64,000 bases of DNA from Ustilago trichophora (taxonomy: Eukaryota > Basidiomycota > Ustilaginomycetes > Ustilaginales > Ustilaginaceae): the NCBI GenBank assembly GCA_900323505.1, contig OOIN01000017.1, forward strand, positions 124,001-188,000, written 5' to 3'. The notes below the pieces were generated by a model. The model worked only from the letters and a program-made list of their open reading frames with translations, was not told where the DNA came from and did not search any database. A program made the position numbers and the translations under genes. This document shows positions 39,182 to 49,375 of this stretch, piece after piece; positions within the stretch are counted from its first letter, which is position 1; every line of letters begins with the position of its first letter.

Positions 39182-40969
39182 CTAATGATTGTTGGTCGTT
39201 TGCTCAGGCCAGTAAGGTTTCAGTCGGTCTTGATGTACTCGTTCTTCCTGCCCATCAATAAGACTTCGAATGATATACGTCTTCCTCTGCTTCGATGACA
39301 CAGCGTACGGTCCTACCCAGCAAGGTGCTAGCTTTGCTTGAGTGGAGTAAGTCGACTCCAGCGAAGTTTGATGTCTTAGTACCAAATCACCGGGCTTGTA
39401 GACGAAGGAGCTTCGGTATGGAGTGCTGTGCTCTACTCTCTTTGCCTGTGCTTCTTCAAGAGTTGACAAGGCTTCCACCCGCATGACATCGACGAAAGCG
39501 CGCTGGCTGCGTATTGCATTGATATCTGGTACTTGTTCACCTTGGCCCTCTTTCGCATCCTTAATTGTGAACCCAAACATCAGCTCCACTGGCGACCAGT
39601 TTGACATGCCCTCAATAGGCCTGCGGTTTAACTCTCAAACCGCAATTGACAGGTATGGTACCCATTGCTGGGACTCTGATTTGCTTTCTGCCAGCAGGGT
39701 TGCAACGAGCTTGCGAAGCATTTGCACAAGCAGTCTGTTATGTCGCTCGACTAGTCCATTGATCCAAGGTGCATAAGCACTGACAATGTGTTGCTCGACT
39801 TCTTTCTCGGCGAGATAGTTTGCAACTTCAGCGCAATCGAAGTGTGACCCACCATCCGATACAATACGGCCTGGTAACACTCCTAAAGAATCGTAGAGCT
39901 CCTGCAATGCTTTGACTACGTCACGACCTCGCTGATTGGTGCAAGCGAAAGCCCACATAAAGCGACTGAAATAGTCGACGATGACCAAGACTTTGCTACG
40001 GCTGTGCGAGATCGGTAGACTGATGAAATCCATAGCCCAAACAGACATGGGCGAATTGACAATAACTGGGTCAATGCTGCTAGTTCTTCGAGGGCCGAAT
40101 TGCTGACAGGTTTGACAGCGTTTGATCGTATCTCTTATGTCTCTCCACATGAGCGGCCAATGAATGCCTTCCTGCAATCAAAGTATGTGAATCGTGGCTG
40201 AGATCCCGGCATGGCTTCGCGAACGAACCTTTTGCACATAGGTGAGAGCTTCCTTGCGTGGTATAACTTGGAAAGTTTCGCCATCTTGGTGATAGACAAA
40301 GTCGTCTCCAACTACTTGGTAAGCGCTTTGCCGACGCATCTTCTTTTGCAAAGCTTTGGACTGTGGTTGCTTGAGAAAGAGAAGAAAGCGCAAAAGAGGT
40401 TCCAGTTCGTCTCCCTCAAACCGTCTAAGCAACAGACCTACTGCCGAGTCAAGTTCAAGATAACGCTATGCCTTTTCTCCGTTGCTTTCCGAATCACTGC
40501 TGATTATGTTGACAAATAAATGACCATTCTCCTGCAGAGGTTCGCTAGGATCGTCCGTCTCAGCCTCCGGTCGATGAGATAGGCCATGTGCGAGTTGATG
40601 TTGTCGGCCAGCGCAATGTCAAACATCCACAATGTTGTAGGCTAAAAGCTGCTCATGCCACCTGGCATGTGCAACAGGCATCTTATCTGATTGCAAGATG
40701 TCGCGCAAGGCCGTGCAGTCCGTTACAAGTATGATTTGTTGGCCAAAGGTATATGGGGAAAACTTGTCAAGAGCGAACTTTGCTGCTGCTAACTCGCCGA
40801 GGTGAGCCAAATACCGCTTTTCTGATGGTAACAGCTTTCTGCTAGCATAAGCAATTGGGAAAGCAACCCATTTTTGTTCTGCCTTTTCTTCCGTCGAACT
40901 CTCTTGCAAGGGTTCTAGAATGTCTTGCCAATTGCCCAAGTCATCCTTGTACATCTCGTACTCTTGCAT
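39182..40969 (-). pseudogene. RNase H and integrase part of the LTR element pol, with stops
   Basis: Same frame throughout but cut by four stops. It holds the RNase H remainder (PIAYASRKLLPSEKRYL; VTDCTALRDI), an integrase zinc-binding region (C-x2-C in RCQTCQQFG), and the catalytic core with WAMDFISLP, RIVSDGGSHF and WINGLVERHN (D, D, E). The C-terminal module follows (WVGPYAV; VHQDRLKPYWP). Stops are at about 40619 and 40178 and at 39635 (TGA where CGA would fit each time), and a TAG lies near 40460. Relative to the upstream RT part the frame is shifted at about 40965 in a G run. Confidence 0.85.
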
Positions 40970-43776
40970 GAGTACTGCCCCATGCCTGCGAGACTCCAGT
41001 CACTGTGAACGATAAACGGTCTGTCGTACCTTGGCTCTTTGAGGACTTTAGAATTGACCAATGCATGCTTAATTTGGAGAAAGGCGGCGTCATGCTTGTT
41101 GGTCCAGCCGTTTTCAAGACTCTGGTCATAGCTTTCCACTCGTTGCGTAAGTTCGTCCATAGGTCCAAAGATCTTCGCAAAGCCAGGTATCTTGGAGCGC
41201 AGATATGAACAGACTCCACGGAAAACCATTAGCTCACGAACGGTCTTGGGCTTTGGCCAATCGACGATGGCTCGTAGGCGATTGGGGTCAATGCTAATGC
41301 CTTTCTGACCAACTACCTGACCGCAGAATGTGATTTCCTCGTAAAGGAACCGACACTTGTTCACGGACAGTGTGAACCCAGAGTCAATGGCCCGATCGAG
41401 GAAGACTCTGAGCCAAGTGAAGTAAGCGCCGAAGTCTTGATGCCCTGCCGCTACGTCATCGATCCAGAAATCGCTATCCCTATCAAACAGATCGCCAAAC
41501 GCTGTTGTGATAAAGCGATAGTAAAGAGAAGGCCCCACTTTAAATCCAAATGGCATGACCGTATACCCGTAGAAGCCGAGGTCCTCAATATAGGTAACAG
41601 AGAGCATAGTAGCAAGCTCTGAGTTCGCAACAATAAAGAATCCGGCGCAACCATCGCCCTTGAACAGATAACGCTTGTTTGACAGCTTAGATGCTTTCAG
41701 CGTGATATTGCCTGGAACAAATGCTGCATCCCGCATGTATCGATTAATTGGTGCGTAGTTATGGACTAGACGATATCGTGCCTTGGTTGTTTCTGCAGTA
41801 GGTGGCGGTGCAGTGATTGGCATCGGGTCTTCCAGGTTTGGATCATATGATAAGCCGGCCTTCTTGAGAGATGCATTGACTTGCTTACGCAGTTCTTCAA
41901 TGGAGACATTTGAGTCGATCTCCGCTGCTGGCTTTGGTACGATACGCGTTTCAGAGATCCAACAAACTCGGTCTTCATCAATTTTAACGAGGAACCCATT
42001 TTCGATAAGCTCGCGCACTTGTCGATGCAGAAACTCCTTTTGCGGGGGCGAAAGTGGTTGTGACTTTGAGCGACGAGCCATATTGGGCGGTTCCATAATC
42101 AGAACGGGGTCACAGATGACCTTACAGTTCTGTTTACAATCAGCTGAGGTTTCTGCAAATGCTAGATGTTTTTCCTTGAGTAACGCTCGTAGATGTTGCC
42201 GCTCTGCCGCGGTACCTTCAGTGCCAAACTGCTTCTCGAGTAAAGCTGCAATACGCTCTGCTCGTTCTTCCGAGATATTGTCCTCTTTGCCATTGACTCG
42301 GTATGGTTGGAATTGCTCTCGTTGAGCGAGTCTATTGGCTTCATACAGAACGTCGAAATCGTTCAGAGGCAATTTACTCTGCAATTCGAGCAGTTCTTCT
42401 GGATCCGCCTTTTCCTCGAACCTGACTTGACGCTTGACAGGTTGCTCGCTATCCAGTTCTGACCATGACATAGAAAGATCGGCCAATTCATTCTCTTCTG
42501 CTACAGCTTGCATCTCGAAAACAACTGGCTCGTTTCCTTCGTCTTGATGTGCTGAGTCGAGGATTGATCGCTCTAGATCTTCGATGTTGGGCATGCATGG
42601 TTGGGCAGCGATGAGCATGCGTATAGCCGCCATAGGTGTATCCGGCACAGGTATATCCCGTTGTCTTGCTGTGGTGGACATCAACGGGATCCAACTGCGG
42701 ATAAAGCTATGCTTAGAGAAGTCGGGGACATAAATAATGTCGAGCTCGTAGAACTGGATAGCATGAAGAGCCGTCTTCCAAGGTTTGCCCAATATCATAA
42801 ATGGCTCCGCTACTGGTAAAACCTCGAATTCGATTTCGTTAGAGGGAAGATCGTTCTGCGATCCACTGACGGAGATGGTGATGTTGACTTTCCCATCTGT
42901 TTGCACTCTTCTGCCATCCGCTAGACGAACAAAGTTGTCCGTTGCACTAGGTGTGAGAAGCATCGCATCAACGACTTCTCGCGAGACAACATTGATTGAG
43001 GCACCGTTGTCTACAATTGCCTTGCCTACTACTTGAGTTGATCCTTCTTCAGAAGACATTGCCCGCACTAACAATGTGAACAAATCATAGCGATGAAGGT
43101 GTGCTCGCTGCTGAAGTGCTTGAAGGTCTGCTTTGGGTAGCTTGCGCTTGCGGATCCCGGCAATGCTCGGCGCGGGCGAGGAAAGTTGCTGGGGTTGCTG
43201 CTGCTGAGGAACTTGCTGCAAAGGGGGTGGTGGTGGCGTGCAAATAGAAGGTGACGGAGATGGCGGCCTTGCAGACTGTCGAGTTCGTTTGGCAACGGAT
43301 ACACCTTCGACACGTGCTAATGGAAATTTGACAGTAAGGTCGAGGAGCTTGACTGAATTGCTCTTTGGACAAGAAAGTGCATCCGACGGTTGTTCAGTCG
43401 TACATTGCTGCGCTTTAGTGCCATGCAACAAGGTGTTGGTAGGGATTGGCGATGAAGTTGCCATCAATGTTGACATAATTTTCGTTGAGATTGTTCGTGA
43501 AGCCGCCATAGGCGCAGCTGAATTGTCCGTGACATCAGAACTCAAAACTTGAACCGAACCCGTAACTGGACGAAACACTTTTTTTCGCGACACAGGGGCA
43601 AGAGCTTCCTGTGGCGGTAGCGGACTTTGAGACTTGGACCACGCAGGCTGGTCCGACGTAACCGTAACTGGGGACGAATCAGGAATGGGAGCGCTATTCA
43701 CAAGAGAGATTGGAACCTCTCGTAGACCCTTTGGACGTTGAGTCACGGCCCCTGGCTTCGGGTCTCGGTAACTCAA
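40915..43776 (-). pseudogene. Protease and reverse transcriptase part of the LTR element pol
   Basis: About 950 codons. An N-terminal Ser/Pro/Gln-rich stretch is followed by an aspartic protease site (AIVDNGASINVVS, about 42985-43030). The reverse transcriptase comes next (YRLVHNYAPINRY; TVMPFGFKVGPSLYYRF; active-site FWIDDVAAG near 41451-41476, with Trp-Ile-Asp-Asp in place of the usual Tyr-x-Asp-Asp). RNase H begins with FIVHSDWSLAGMG, where the frame is lost by a one-base deletion. It lies in the -1 frame relative to gag, whose stop is at 43782, so a -1 frameshift may express it. Listed as pseudogene because the downstream frame is broken. Confidence 0.85.
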
Positions 43777-43781
43777 GGGCC

Positions 43782-44304
43782 TTAGGCATTTCCCTGCCTT
43801 CGACGGTCCCGAGAATTGGCCCCATATTGGCGACGGTAATGTTGCTCAGCTTGAGGCACAGGAGGGTTCGTGCAAGCCGCAATGAAATGGCCTCTCTGAC
43901 CGCATCGATGGCATTCGTTGGTCCCAGCAGGCACGGTGCCTGGAGTGAGCGGATAAGGCTTGTCAGTTGGCGGCTGGATCGTCGTGCATGGATGGTCGCA
44001 AACAAACTGTTCCATAGCTGCCCTGTATTGCTCGTGGCCTTGCTGAGTATTTTCAAACGTCATCTGAGCAATTTCCTCCAAGCGCGGTTGCACTACTTGC
44101 TGGTTTTGCGGTGGGGAAGGAGGGAGTTGAACTTGCTGGGGACGGAACGGCTGTGCATACTGTTGCTGCGGTGCCGGCAAAAATCGTCCGGTATCCATGG
44201 GCGGAGTCAAAGGCAGCTGAGCGCTCGACATCATGCCCATGAATTTGCAAAGCTCTGCCAAGTCGTTGCGCAATTTGCGGTCCTCGCTTTCGCGTTGTTG
44301 CATA
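43782..44304 (-). pseudogene. 3' part of the LTR element gag (zinc knuckle), severed by insertion
   Basis: C-terminal Gag fragment with a Pro/Gln-rich linker and a CCHC zinc knuckle (CHRCGQRGHFIAAC) for nucleic-acid binding. Its 5' part lies 6.4 kb away at 50686-51550, on the other side of the nested element. The apparent start codon at 44309 is inside the inserted sequence and is accidental. Confidence 0.85.
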
Positions 44305-44426
44305 ATCAATGCTAAGTGTGGCCGAGATAGTCCATCATCACCAGACCGTAATTATGAGGAGAAAGAAACATTATAATTTATTTGCCTAACTCTGGGAGAG
44401 TCGCTTGCGAGCTCCCAGCCGTGGCC
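44305..44426 (-). repeat. Split direct repeat B2
   Basis: 122 bp, matching B1 (44778-44899) with a single T/C difference (TAATTATG here, TAATCATG there). It forms the 3' end of the element in its own orientation. Confidence 0.88.
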
Positions 44427-44558
44427 GTAAGGGGCACGGATGGTCGAGCGTCGCATGAGAGCGGGGCGAAGCGTGTGCGAGACCTAGCATAACAGAAAAG
44501 AAGGTGGAGCAAATGTAGAACAGATGCGTAAGGAGAACTGAAGGGACGGGCGAGGCGG
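44427..44558 (-). other. Spacer between A2 and B2
   Basis: About 131 bp without a second copy in this element. A diverged version is present in the solo terminal repeat at 37.6 kb, in the same position between A and B. Confidence 0.6.
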
Positions 44559-44781
44559 GTGCGTTGAAGAAAAACACTGCCTACCGGCCAGTGTTGTTGA
44601 GGATGATGATGGTAGGAGAGAACGAGTGTTGAGCGAGTATCTGCGAGTTAACTGAGCTTTGATGCGCGCAACTGAGCTTTGCCGCGCGTGACTGCTCAAT
44701 CCTCGGCCGAGAACTTGTGTTCTGGATTACTCCGCCAACACGACGCGTTGAAAAACGCGAATTGCATTCGCGTCTGCATCA
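44559..44781 (-). repeat. Split direct repeat A2
   Basis: 223 bp, matching A1 (50463-50685) with three differences, all C/T or G/A at CpG. It overlaps B1 by the four bases ATCA. Confidence 0.9.
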
Positions 44782-44899
44782 ATGCTAAGTGTGGCCGAGA
44801 TAGTCCATCATCACCAGACCGTAATCATGAGGAGAAAGAAACATTATAATTTATTTGCCTAACTCTGGGAGAGTCGCTTGCGAGCTCCCAGCCGTGGCC
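44778..44899 (-). repeat. Split direct repeat B1
   Basis: 122-bp copy of B2, directly behind the recombinase ORF and joined to A2. Confidence 0.88.
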
Positions 44900-47800
44900 A
44901 CAGAGTGCGCGAGTGGCGTACCGTTAGGTGGAACGGTCATGAGCTGAGGCTGGAGAGCAAGGAGAGGCGATCCCAAAGAGAGAAGCAAGCCATCAAAAGT
45001 CGCGCCAGGCGACGGTGTCGAGACGCAGAGGGGCCGTGGTGTTGGTGTAGAGGGCTGCCTTGGTGGTGGCAGCCCTGTCGGCGGCTGACTTGTCGACATA
45101 CCATCGAAAACAGTCACTGCGCCAGCGGCCAAGGCCTCGAATTGTGTCTGCGTCGACACCATTGGAGGCTGCCCATGTGGCGGCCCCGCGACGGAAGGAA
45201 TGGCCAGAGTATGAGGCAGGGGGGATGTGGCAGGCCTCGAGGCAGCGGCGCAGGGTTGCAGTGAACGAGGCCCGGTAAAAGGGGCGGCCACCCTCCAGCG
45301 TGAAGAGAGGCTCGCGTGGGCCTCTGCCGTGACAGATGACACGGAGAGCTGATACTGCGCATGTGCTGAGCTGGACGGCAGGTGCTGTGAGCATGGCACC
45401 GTGTCTGAACGGATCTGTCTTGCTGGCCGGCAAGGTGATGGTAGCGTGCGAGTGGTCCTGTGCAAACGAAACGGCGGCAACGGTGAGCACATTGGGACCT
45501 GGCGCTTCCCAAGTGAGCTTGCCTGCCCGGAGGAAGCAGGCAAAGGCAAGGCAGAAGGCCGCCCTGTACATGCGCCGATCGTGTTGGGAGGAGCAGACCG
45601 TGTAGAGGGCATGCACCAGCTTGCGCAGGAGGGGGAGGGTGATGGGCAGCTTGGCGGTGGGGAGAGGAGCGCCGACAAGTTGTTTGAACCCTCGAACAAC
45701 GCGCTCGAGCCGTTCATCTGCAAAAGCAGCCGTTGCAAGGCCCAAGTCGATGTGCGACGACTTGAGGGCCGAGAGGTTGCTCTTGAGTGTGTTGTGCGAC
45801 TTGCCAGCCGCGTGGTGGTGCGCAACCCATTCAATGAGCAGGGTTGGTGAGGCTGGGAAGGGATTGGCGACGATGGGGGAGGTGGCCGCAAAGGAGACGA
45901 AGTCTGCACACACGGCTGAGGTGCGAGCGCGGGTACTGGCTGCGAGGCCGTGCCAGAGGAGGGTGGCAGCAGGGGGGGAGAGGCCAGAGGTTCTGGTGAA
46001 GATCTCTGGCGGTTGAACTGCAGCAGGTTGAAGGCGACGGGGAACTGCTGTTGGACGGAGGCAAAGCGGCGACGAGAGAGAGCATCAGCAAGCACGTTTT
46101 CCTCAGAGGAAACACAAACAGGGAGGAGGTTGATGTGGTGCTGCAGGCACAGGGCGAAGATCTCTCTGAAGAGAACTTGGGTCTGTGGGTCGCGGATTGA
46201 GCCTTTTCGAAGGCCATACTCGACGTTCTCGTTATCGACGTGAACGACAACACGACGAGGGCCAGTCCATCTAGGAGAGAAGAGACGCAGAGCCTCGAGG
46301 ACCGCCAGAGCCTCTAGGAAGCGGATATCCTTTTGACGGTGTCGACGAGACAACTCTCGTGAGAAAATGGCGGAGGGTGCCTCCATGCTACCCAAGTGTC
46401 CACCAATACCGCGTTTGGAGGCATCCGTCCATATGTGCTCGATGATGAGCGGCGAAGGCTGAAGAAGGGAGACACCATCCCACGAGTTGAGGGTGTCAAC
46501 CCACCAGAGGAGCTCGGCACGAGTGGCCCTGCTGATACGACGACCGAAGGGCGACTTGTAGTGTGAGCGCACCGCGTCGTAGAGTCGTCGAAGGAAAGCA
46601 CGACCATGAGGAGCCACTCTTGTGACAAACTGGAGGTGGCCTGCGACTTGCTGAAGTTCGAGCAAGGAGGCACGGCCTCGTTTGATAATGCGGGAACAAA
46701 GCTGGAGGATGCGCTGGCGACGCTGCATAGTGATGGAGGCCGTCTGGGCAACAGAGTCGAGCTCGATGCCGAGAACTTCGAGCTTGGTGGTGCTCCAGAG
46801 CGTCTTCTTCTGGCTGATCTTGAATCCGAGGGCAGCAGCGGCTAAACTGAGCACCTGGATGGGAGTGGAGGCGTCGGCTGTGGCATCCGAGGCGCCAAAG
46901 AAGTCGTCGAGATAGTGTGACACCACCGAATGAGAGGTCGGCGACAAAGACACGGCCTGCAAGGCAAAGGCGGAGAGCCAGTGCAGGAACTCGGCGAAAA
47001 GGTTGAAGAGGAAGGGGGAGGAACGGCCGCCGAAGGCAAGGGCGCATTCCTGATAGTACTTGCCCTCGAAGTGAATGCCCATGAGGCGAGCATCACTGTT
47101 TGCGACGATGACATGTCGAAAGGCGTCTTCGAGGTCAGCCTTCCAGAGACGTGCGCTAGGATGCTCCCGTATGTAGTCCATGATGGCGTCGAGGGTCTCG
47201 TAACGGATGGCAACGAAGGCTTCGTCAATGCCGTCGTTGACAGAAGGCAACCTTGAGCCGGGCTTGCGCGGGTGGGAGAGGTGATATATTGTGCGCCTCT
47301 TATCGCTGTGAGGCTTTGGCACAACGCCGACAGGTGAGCAAACAAGTTTGATGTCCGCAGGGTTGTCGACTGGTCGAAGGCGACCTTCCTGCACCCGAGC
47401 TTGGATCTCGCGACGCAGATGCTGCACGTCGTCGTCGTCCATTGGCAAGTTGTTGATCTCCAGCCTTGGTGCACTGCGAAGCTGGCCAGAGTAGCCGAGC
47501 TTGACACCGTGTTGGAGAGCTCCGCGCAGTTGAGCCGCGAAGACTTGGTCTGGATAAAGGTCGAGGAAGGAAGACCAGTACCGAATGTTGAGTGTACCGA
47601 CGGTTGCTGGAGTGTCAGACACGTCGAAGATGGGCTCCTCGCACCAAGTGTTGGGTCGTGGCGACGGTGGTGGACCTGTGAGGAGACGTGAAAGAATCGT
47701 CGATGCATGGTCAGGAGACATGTCAACGATGGCGGCGAAGGAAGGTATGGCCAGTGAAGGACTGGCAGGACTCGACAGCGGCCTGAGCTGGACCCTTGGA

Positions 47801-48486
47801 GGCGGTTCGACCTGTGACGACGCGCTTGAGGGTGGCGTGGACCAAATGGCGGGTGGTGGGGATGCCAGCTGGCCGGCGCAAGGCTGCGACGAGGCCAGGG
47901 CAGTTGGAGGCGGGCCAACCGGGAGAGACGCGCTCGACAGCGGCGAAGACTGAGCACTTGGAGGCGGGCCAACCTGTGGAGTCGTACTTGACAACGGCGA
48001 GGACTGGGAAGCGACGCTTGGAGGTGGCGCAGACCTGTGACGCGTGCTTGAAGGCGGCGGAGACCTGAGGGCGTGCTGGTGGCTGATGCCGAGCGCGTTC
48101 CCTGAGTGAGAGGGCAAACGCTCCAGATTAGTTGCCCTGTTTGACGGCCAAGGGTTGTTTGCCGGACCTAAAGTTGGTGCAGGCCGCAATTGGGTGGGAG
48201 CCACCGCAGTTGAGACAGGCGTGAGGCCTGGAACAGCCAGTGCAACCGACAGATGCATTGAAGCGTCTGCAAGGGTCGTTGGAAGTGCCTTGACCGCGGG
48301 TGTTGGTCTTGGATGACGGCTGGCCGAGGTGGCTCTTAAAGGGGCCTTGGCCGTGATCGCGCCGTTGTGACGTGGAGGAGGACGAGGAGGTCTGGCTGGT
48401 GACGACGGTCTTGCGGAACGGGGAGAGCACCGAGCTGTGTGCTTCTTGGTCGGGCGAGGCCCACTCCACCGCGATTCCGGAGCCAA
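44851..48486 (-). CDS. Reverse transcriptase / RNase H of the DIRS-order element
   Basis: Open for 1211 codons. The credible protein runs from about 48125 to 46050. Upstream of that it overlaps gag in another frame, and downstream it overlaps the recombinase ORF. RT motifs: VPKPHSDKRRTIYHLSHPR, LWKADLEDAFRHV, LAFGGRSSPFLFN and the active site HYLDDFFGAS (about 46898-46917). RNase H: IWTDASKRGIGGHLG, LEALAVLEAL, VVHVDNENVEYGL and ENVLADALSRR. RT directly followed by RNase H with this YLDD context is typical of the DIRS order. A Pro-rich linker links it to gag. Confidence 0.85.
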   Translation of the reverse strand: MAPESRWSGPRPTKKHTARCSPRSARPSSPARPPRPPPRHNGAITAKAPLRATSASRHPRPTPAVKALPTTLADASMHLSVALAVPGLTPVSTAVAPTQLRPAPTLGPANNPWPSNRATNLERLPSHSGNALGISHQHALRSPPPSSTRHRSAPPPSVASQSSPLSSTTPQVGPPPSAQSSPLSSASLPVGPPPTALASSQPCAGQLASPPPAIWSTPPSSASSQVEPPPRVQLRPLSSPASPSLAIPSFAAIVDMSPDHASTILSRLLTGPPPSPRPNTWCEEPIFDVSDTPATVGTLNIRYWSSFLDLYPDQVFAAQLRGALQHGVKLGYSGQLRSAPRLEINNLPMDDDDVQHLRREIQARVQEGRLRPVDNPADIKLVCSPVGVVPKPHSDKRRTIYHLSHPRKPGSRLPSVNDGIDEAFVAIRYETLDAIMDYIREHPSARLWKADLEDAFRHVIVANSDARLMGIHFEGKYYQECALAFGGRSSPFLFNLFAEFLHWLSAFALQAVSLSPTSHSVVSHYLDDFFGASDATADASTPIQVLSLAAAALGFKISQKKTLWSTTKLEVLGIELDSVAQTASITMQRRQRILQLCSRIIKRGRASLLELQQVAGHLQFVTRVAPHGRAFLRRLYDAVRSHYKSPFGRRISRATRAELLWWVDTLNSWDGVSLLQPSPLIIEHIWTDASKRGIGGHLGSMEAPSAIFSRELSRRHRQKDIRFLEALAVLEALRLFSPRWTGPRRVVVHVDNENVEYGLRKGSIRDPQTQVLFREIFALCLQHHINLLPVCVSSEENVLADALSRRRFASVQQQFPVAFNLLQFNRQRSSPEPLASPPLLPPSSGTASQPVPALAPQPCVQTSSPLRPPPPSSPIPSQPHQPCSLNGLRTTTRLASRTTHSRATSRPSSRRTSTWALQRLLLQMNGSSALFEGSNNLSALLSPPPSCPSPSPSCASWCMPSTRSAPPNTIGACTGRPSALPLPASSGQASSLGKRQVPMCSPLPPFRLHRTTRTLPSPCRPARQIRSDTVPCSQHLPSSSAHAQYQLSVSSVTAEAHASLSSRWRVAAPFTGPRSLQPCAAASRPATSPLPHTLAIPSVAGPPHGQPPMVSTQTQFEALAAGAVTVFDGMSTSQPPTGLPPPRQPSTPTPRPLCVSTPSPGATFDGLLLSLGSPLLALQPQLMTVPPNGTPLAHSVATAGSSQATLPELGK
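44993..45913 (-). CDS. Tyrosine recombinase of the DIRS-order element
   Basis: 306 residues in the track frame. An N-terminal helical core-binding region (LLIEWVAHHHAAGKSHNTL) precedes a catalytic domain with the R-H-R-Y set: Arg in CFLRAGKLTW, H-x-x-R in GHSFRRGAAT (about 45184-45206), Trp in GRWRSD, and Tyr in RWYVDKSA (about 45089-45100). It would join the circular cDNA to the target. The true start is uncertain; the frame differs from RT, so re-initiation or frameshifting is needed. The ORF is open to its stop at 44993. Confidence 0.88.
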   Translation of the reverse strand: MCADFVSFAATSPIVANPFPASPTLLIEWVAHHHAAGKSHNTLKSNLSALKSSHIDLGLATAAFADERLERVVRGFKQLVGAPLPTAKLPITLPLLRKLVHALYTVCSSQHDRRMYRAAFCLAFACFLRAGKLTWEAPGPNVLTVAAVSFAQDHSHATITLPASKTDPFRHGAMLTAPAVQLSTCAVSALRVICHGRGPREPLFTLEGGRPFYRASFTATLRRCLEACHIPPASYSGHSFRRGAATWAASNGVDADTIRGLGRWRSDCFRWYVDKSAADRAATTKAALYTNTTAPLRLDTVAWRDF

Positions 48487-49375
48487 AGCGAAGGCGACAG
48501 ACCGTGAGGTGGTAATTGATTACGGCCGTCCAGGTGTAGAGGCCGTCGTACTCAATGAGGTGGAGGAGGTACTTTTGGAGGCCGACGAGGAGCTCCGGGT
48601 TGCTAGACGTGGAGACTCGAATGGTCGTGTAGACTGTCCAGATATGCGCGAGCGTCGTGATGTTTGGGACGGCCTTGAGGAACGCTGAAGAGCGTTGAGT
48701 ATCGTCCTCCTCTGTGACGGCCAGCGAGCCGCCTTCAAAGACCAGGTTCTTGGTCTTAGGTGCGTTGTGGATGATGCAAGACGCAGGGTTGCAGAGCTTA
48801 GGGAGTTGCTCGGGTTTCAACCTGTCCTGAGCCACGAGCTCGACAATTTCTGCAGGAACCCAAGGGAAGCAGCGGGAGATGGACGAGAGAGTCGACTCAC
48901 CGGCTGAGGGGGTTATGGCGGCAGGTGCGTCAGTGGCGAGAGGGAGGGAGGCCGTGGCGGGAGCAGGAGGAGCTGGAAGCGGTGTTGTTGTGAGGGAAGA
49001 AGGAAGGGCGTCGAGTCTATTCAGCAATTGGCTGAACCGCTGATCCAGGAGAGAGTCTAGGCGGCCGAGGATGCGGCTCTCGATCGCAGATTCGGAGGCG
49101 GCGAGCCGTGGAGGAGAGGCACTACGATGGTGGCTGGGGTAAAGTGCCGAGCCAACCGAGAGGGAGGAGGCTTGCGAGGGAGGAGGCGTCAGCTCGCCAG
49201 AGGATGAGGGTGTCCGGCGACGAGCTCGAGTGCTCGAGAGAGCAGGAGGGGGGGTGCCTTGGCGACGTTGAGCGCGACAGTCGGCGCAGCTCTGCACTTG
49301 GCTGCCACGGACACCGACAAAGGAAGAAGGCGGAAAAGAGACCTTGCAGCGCCGGCAAGTCTTGTGTGCCGCCAT
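48128..49375 (-). CDS. Gag-like protein of the DIRS-order element
   Basis: About 415 residues from the ATG at 49375; the frame is open to 49492 but the Met at MAAHKTCRRC is the better start. It begins with a Cys-pair module (CRRCKVSF to SCADC), then a Ser/Pro-rich stretch, a central folded region (CFPWVPAEIVELVAQDRL; YLLHLIEYDGLYTW), and ends with a Cys/His module (GCTGCSRPHACLNCGGSHPIAAC region, two knuckle-like clusters). Such proteins package the element RNA. The adjacent frame to RT overlaps its 3' end. Confidence 0.78.
   Translation of the reverse strand: MAAHKTCRRCKVSFPPSSFVGVRGSQVQSCADCRAQRRQGTPPPALSSTRARRRTPSSSGELTPPPSQASSLSVGSALYPSHHRSASPPRLAASESAIESRILGRLDSLLDQRFSQLLNRLDALPSSLTTTPLPAPPAPATASLPLATDAPAAITPSAGESTLSSISRCFPWVPAEIVELVAQDRLKPEQLPKLCNPASCIIHNAPKTKNLVFEGGSLAVTEEDDTQRSSAFLKAVPNITTLAHIWTVYTTIRVSTSSNPELLVGLQKYLLHLIEYDGLYTWTAVINYHLTVCRLRFGSGIAVEWASPDQEAHSSVLSPFRKTVVTSQTSSSSSTSQRRDHGQGPFKSHLGQPSSKTNTRGQGTSNDPCRRFNASVGCTGCSRPHACLNCGGSHPIAACTNFRSGKQPLAVKQGN

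Noticed and set aside
43694..44315. Frames on both strands over the gag zinc-knuckle region
   Set aside because: Shadows of the severed gag fragment; only the CCHC frame is meaningful.
46842..47972. 376-codon second minus-strand frame over the RT
   Set aside because: Alternative frame of the RT/RNase H gene; the RT motifs are in the other frame.
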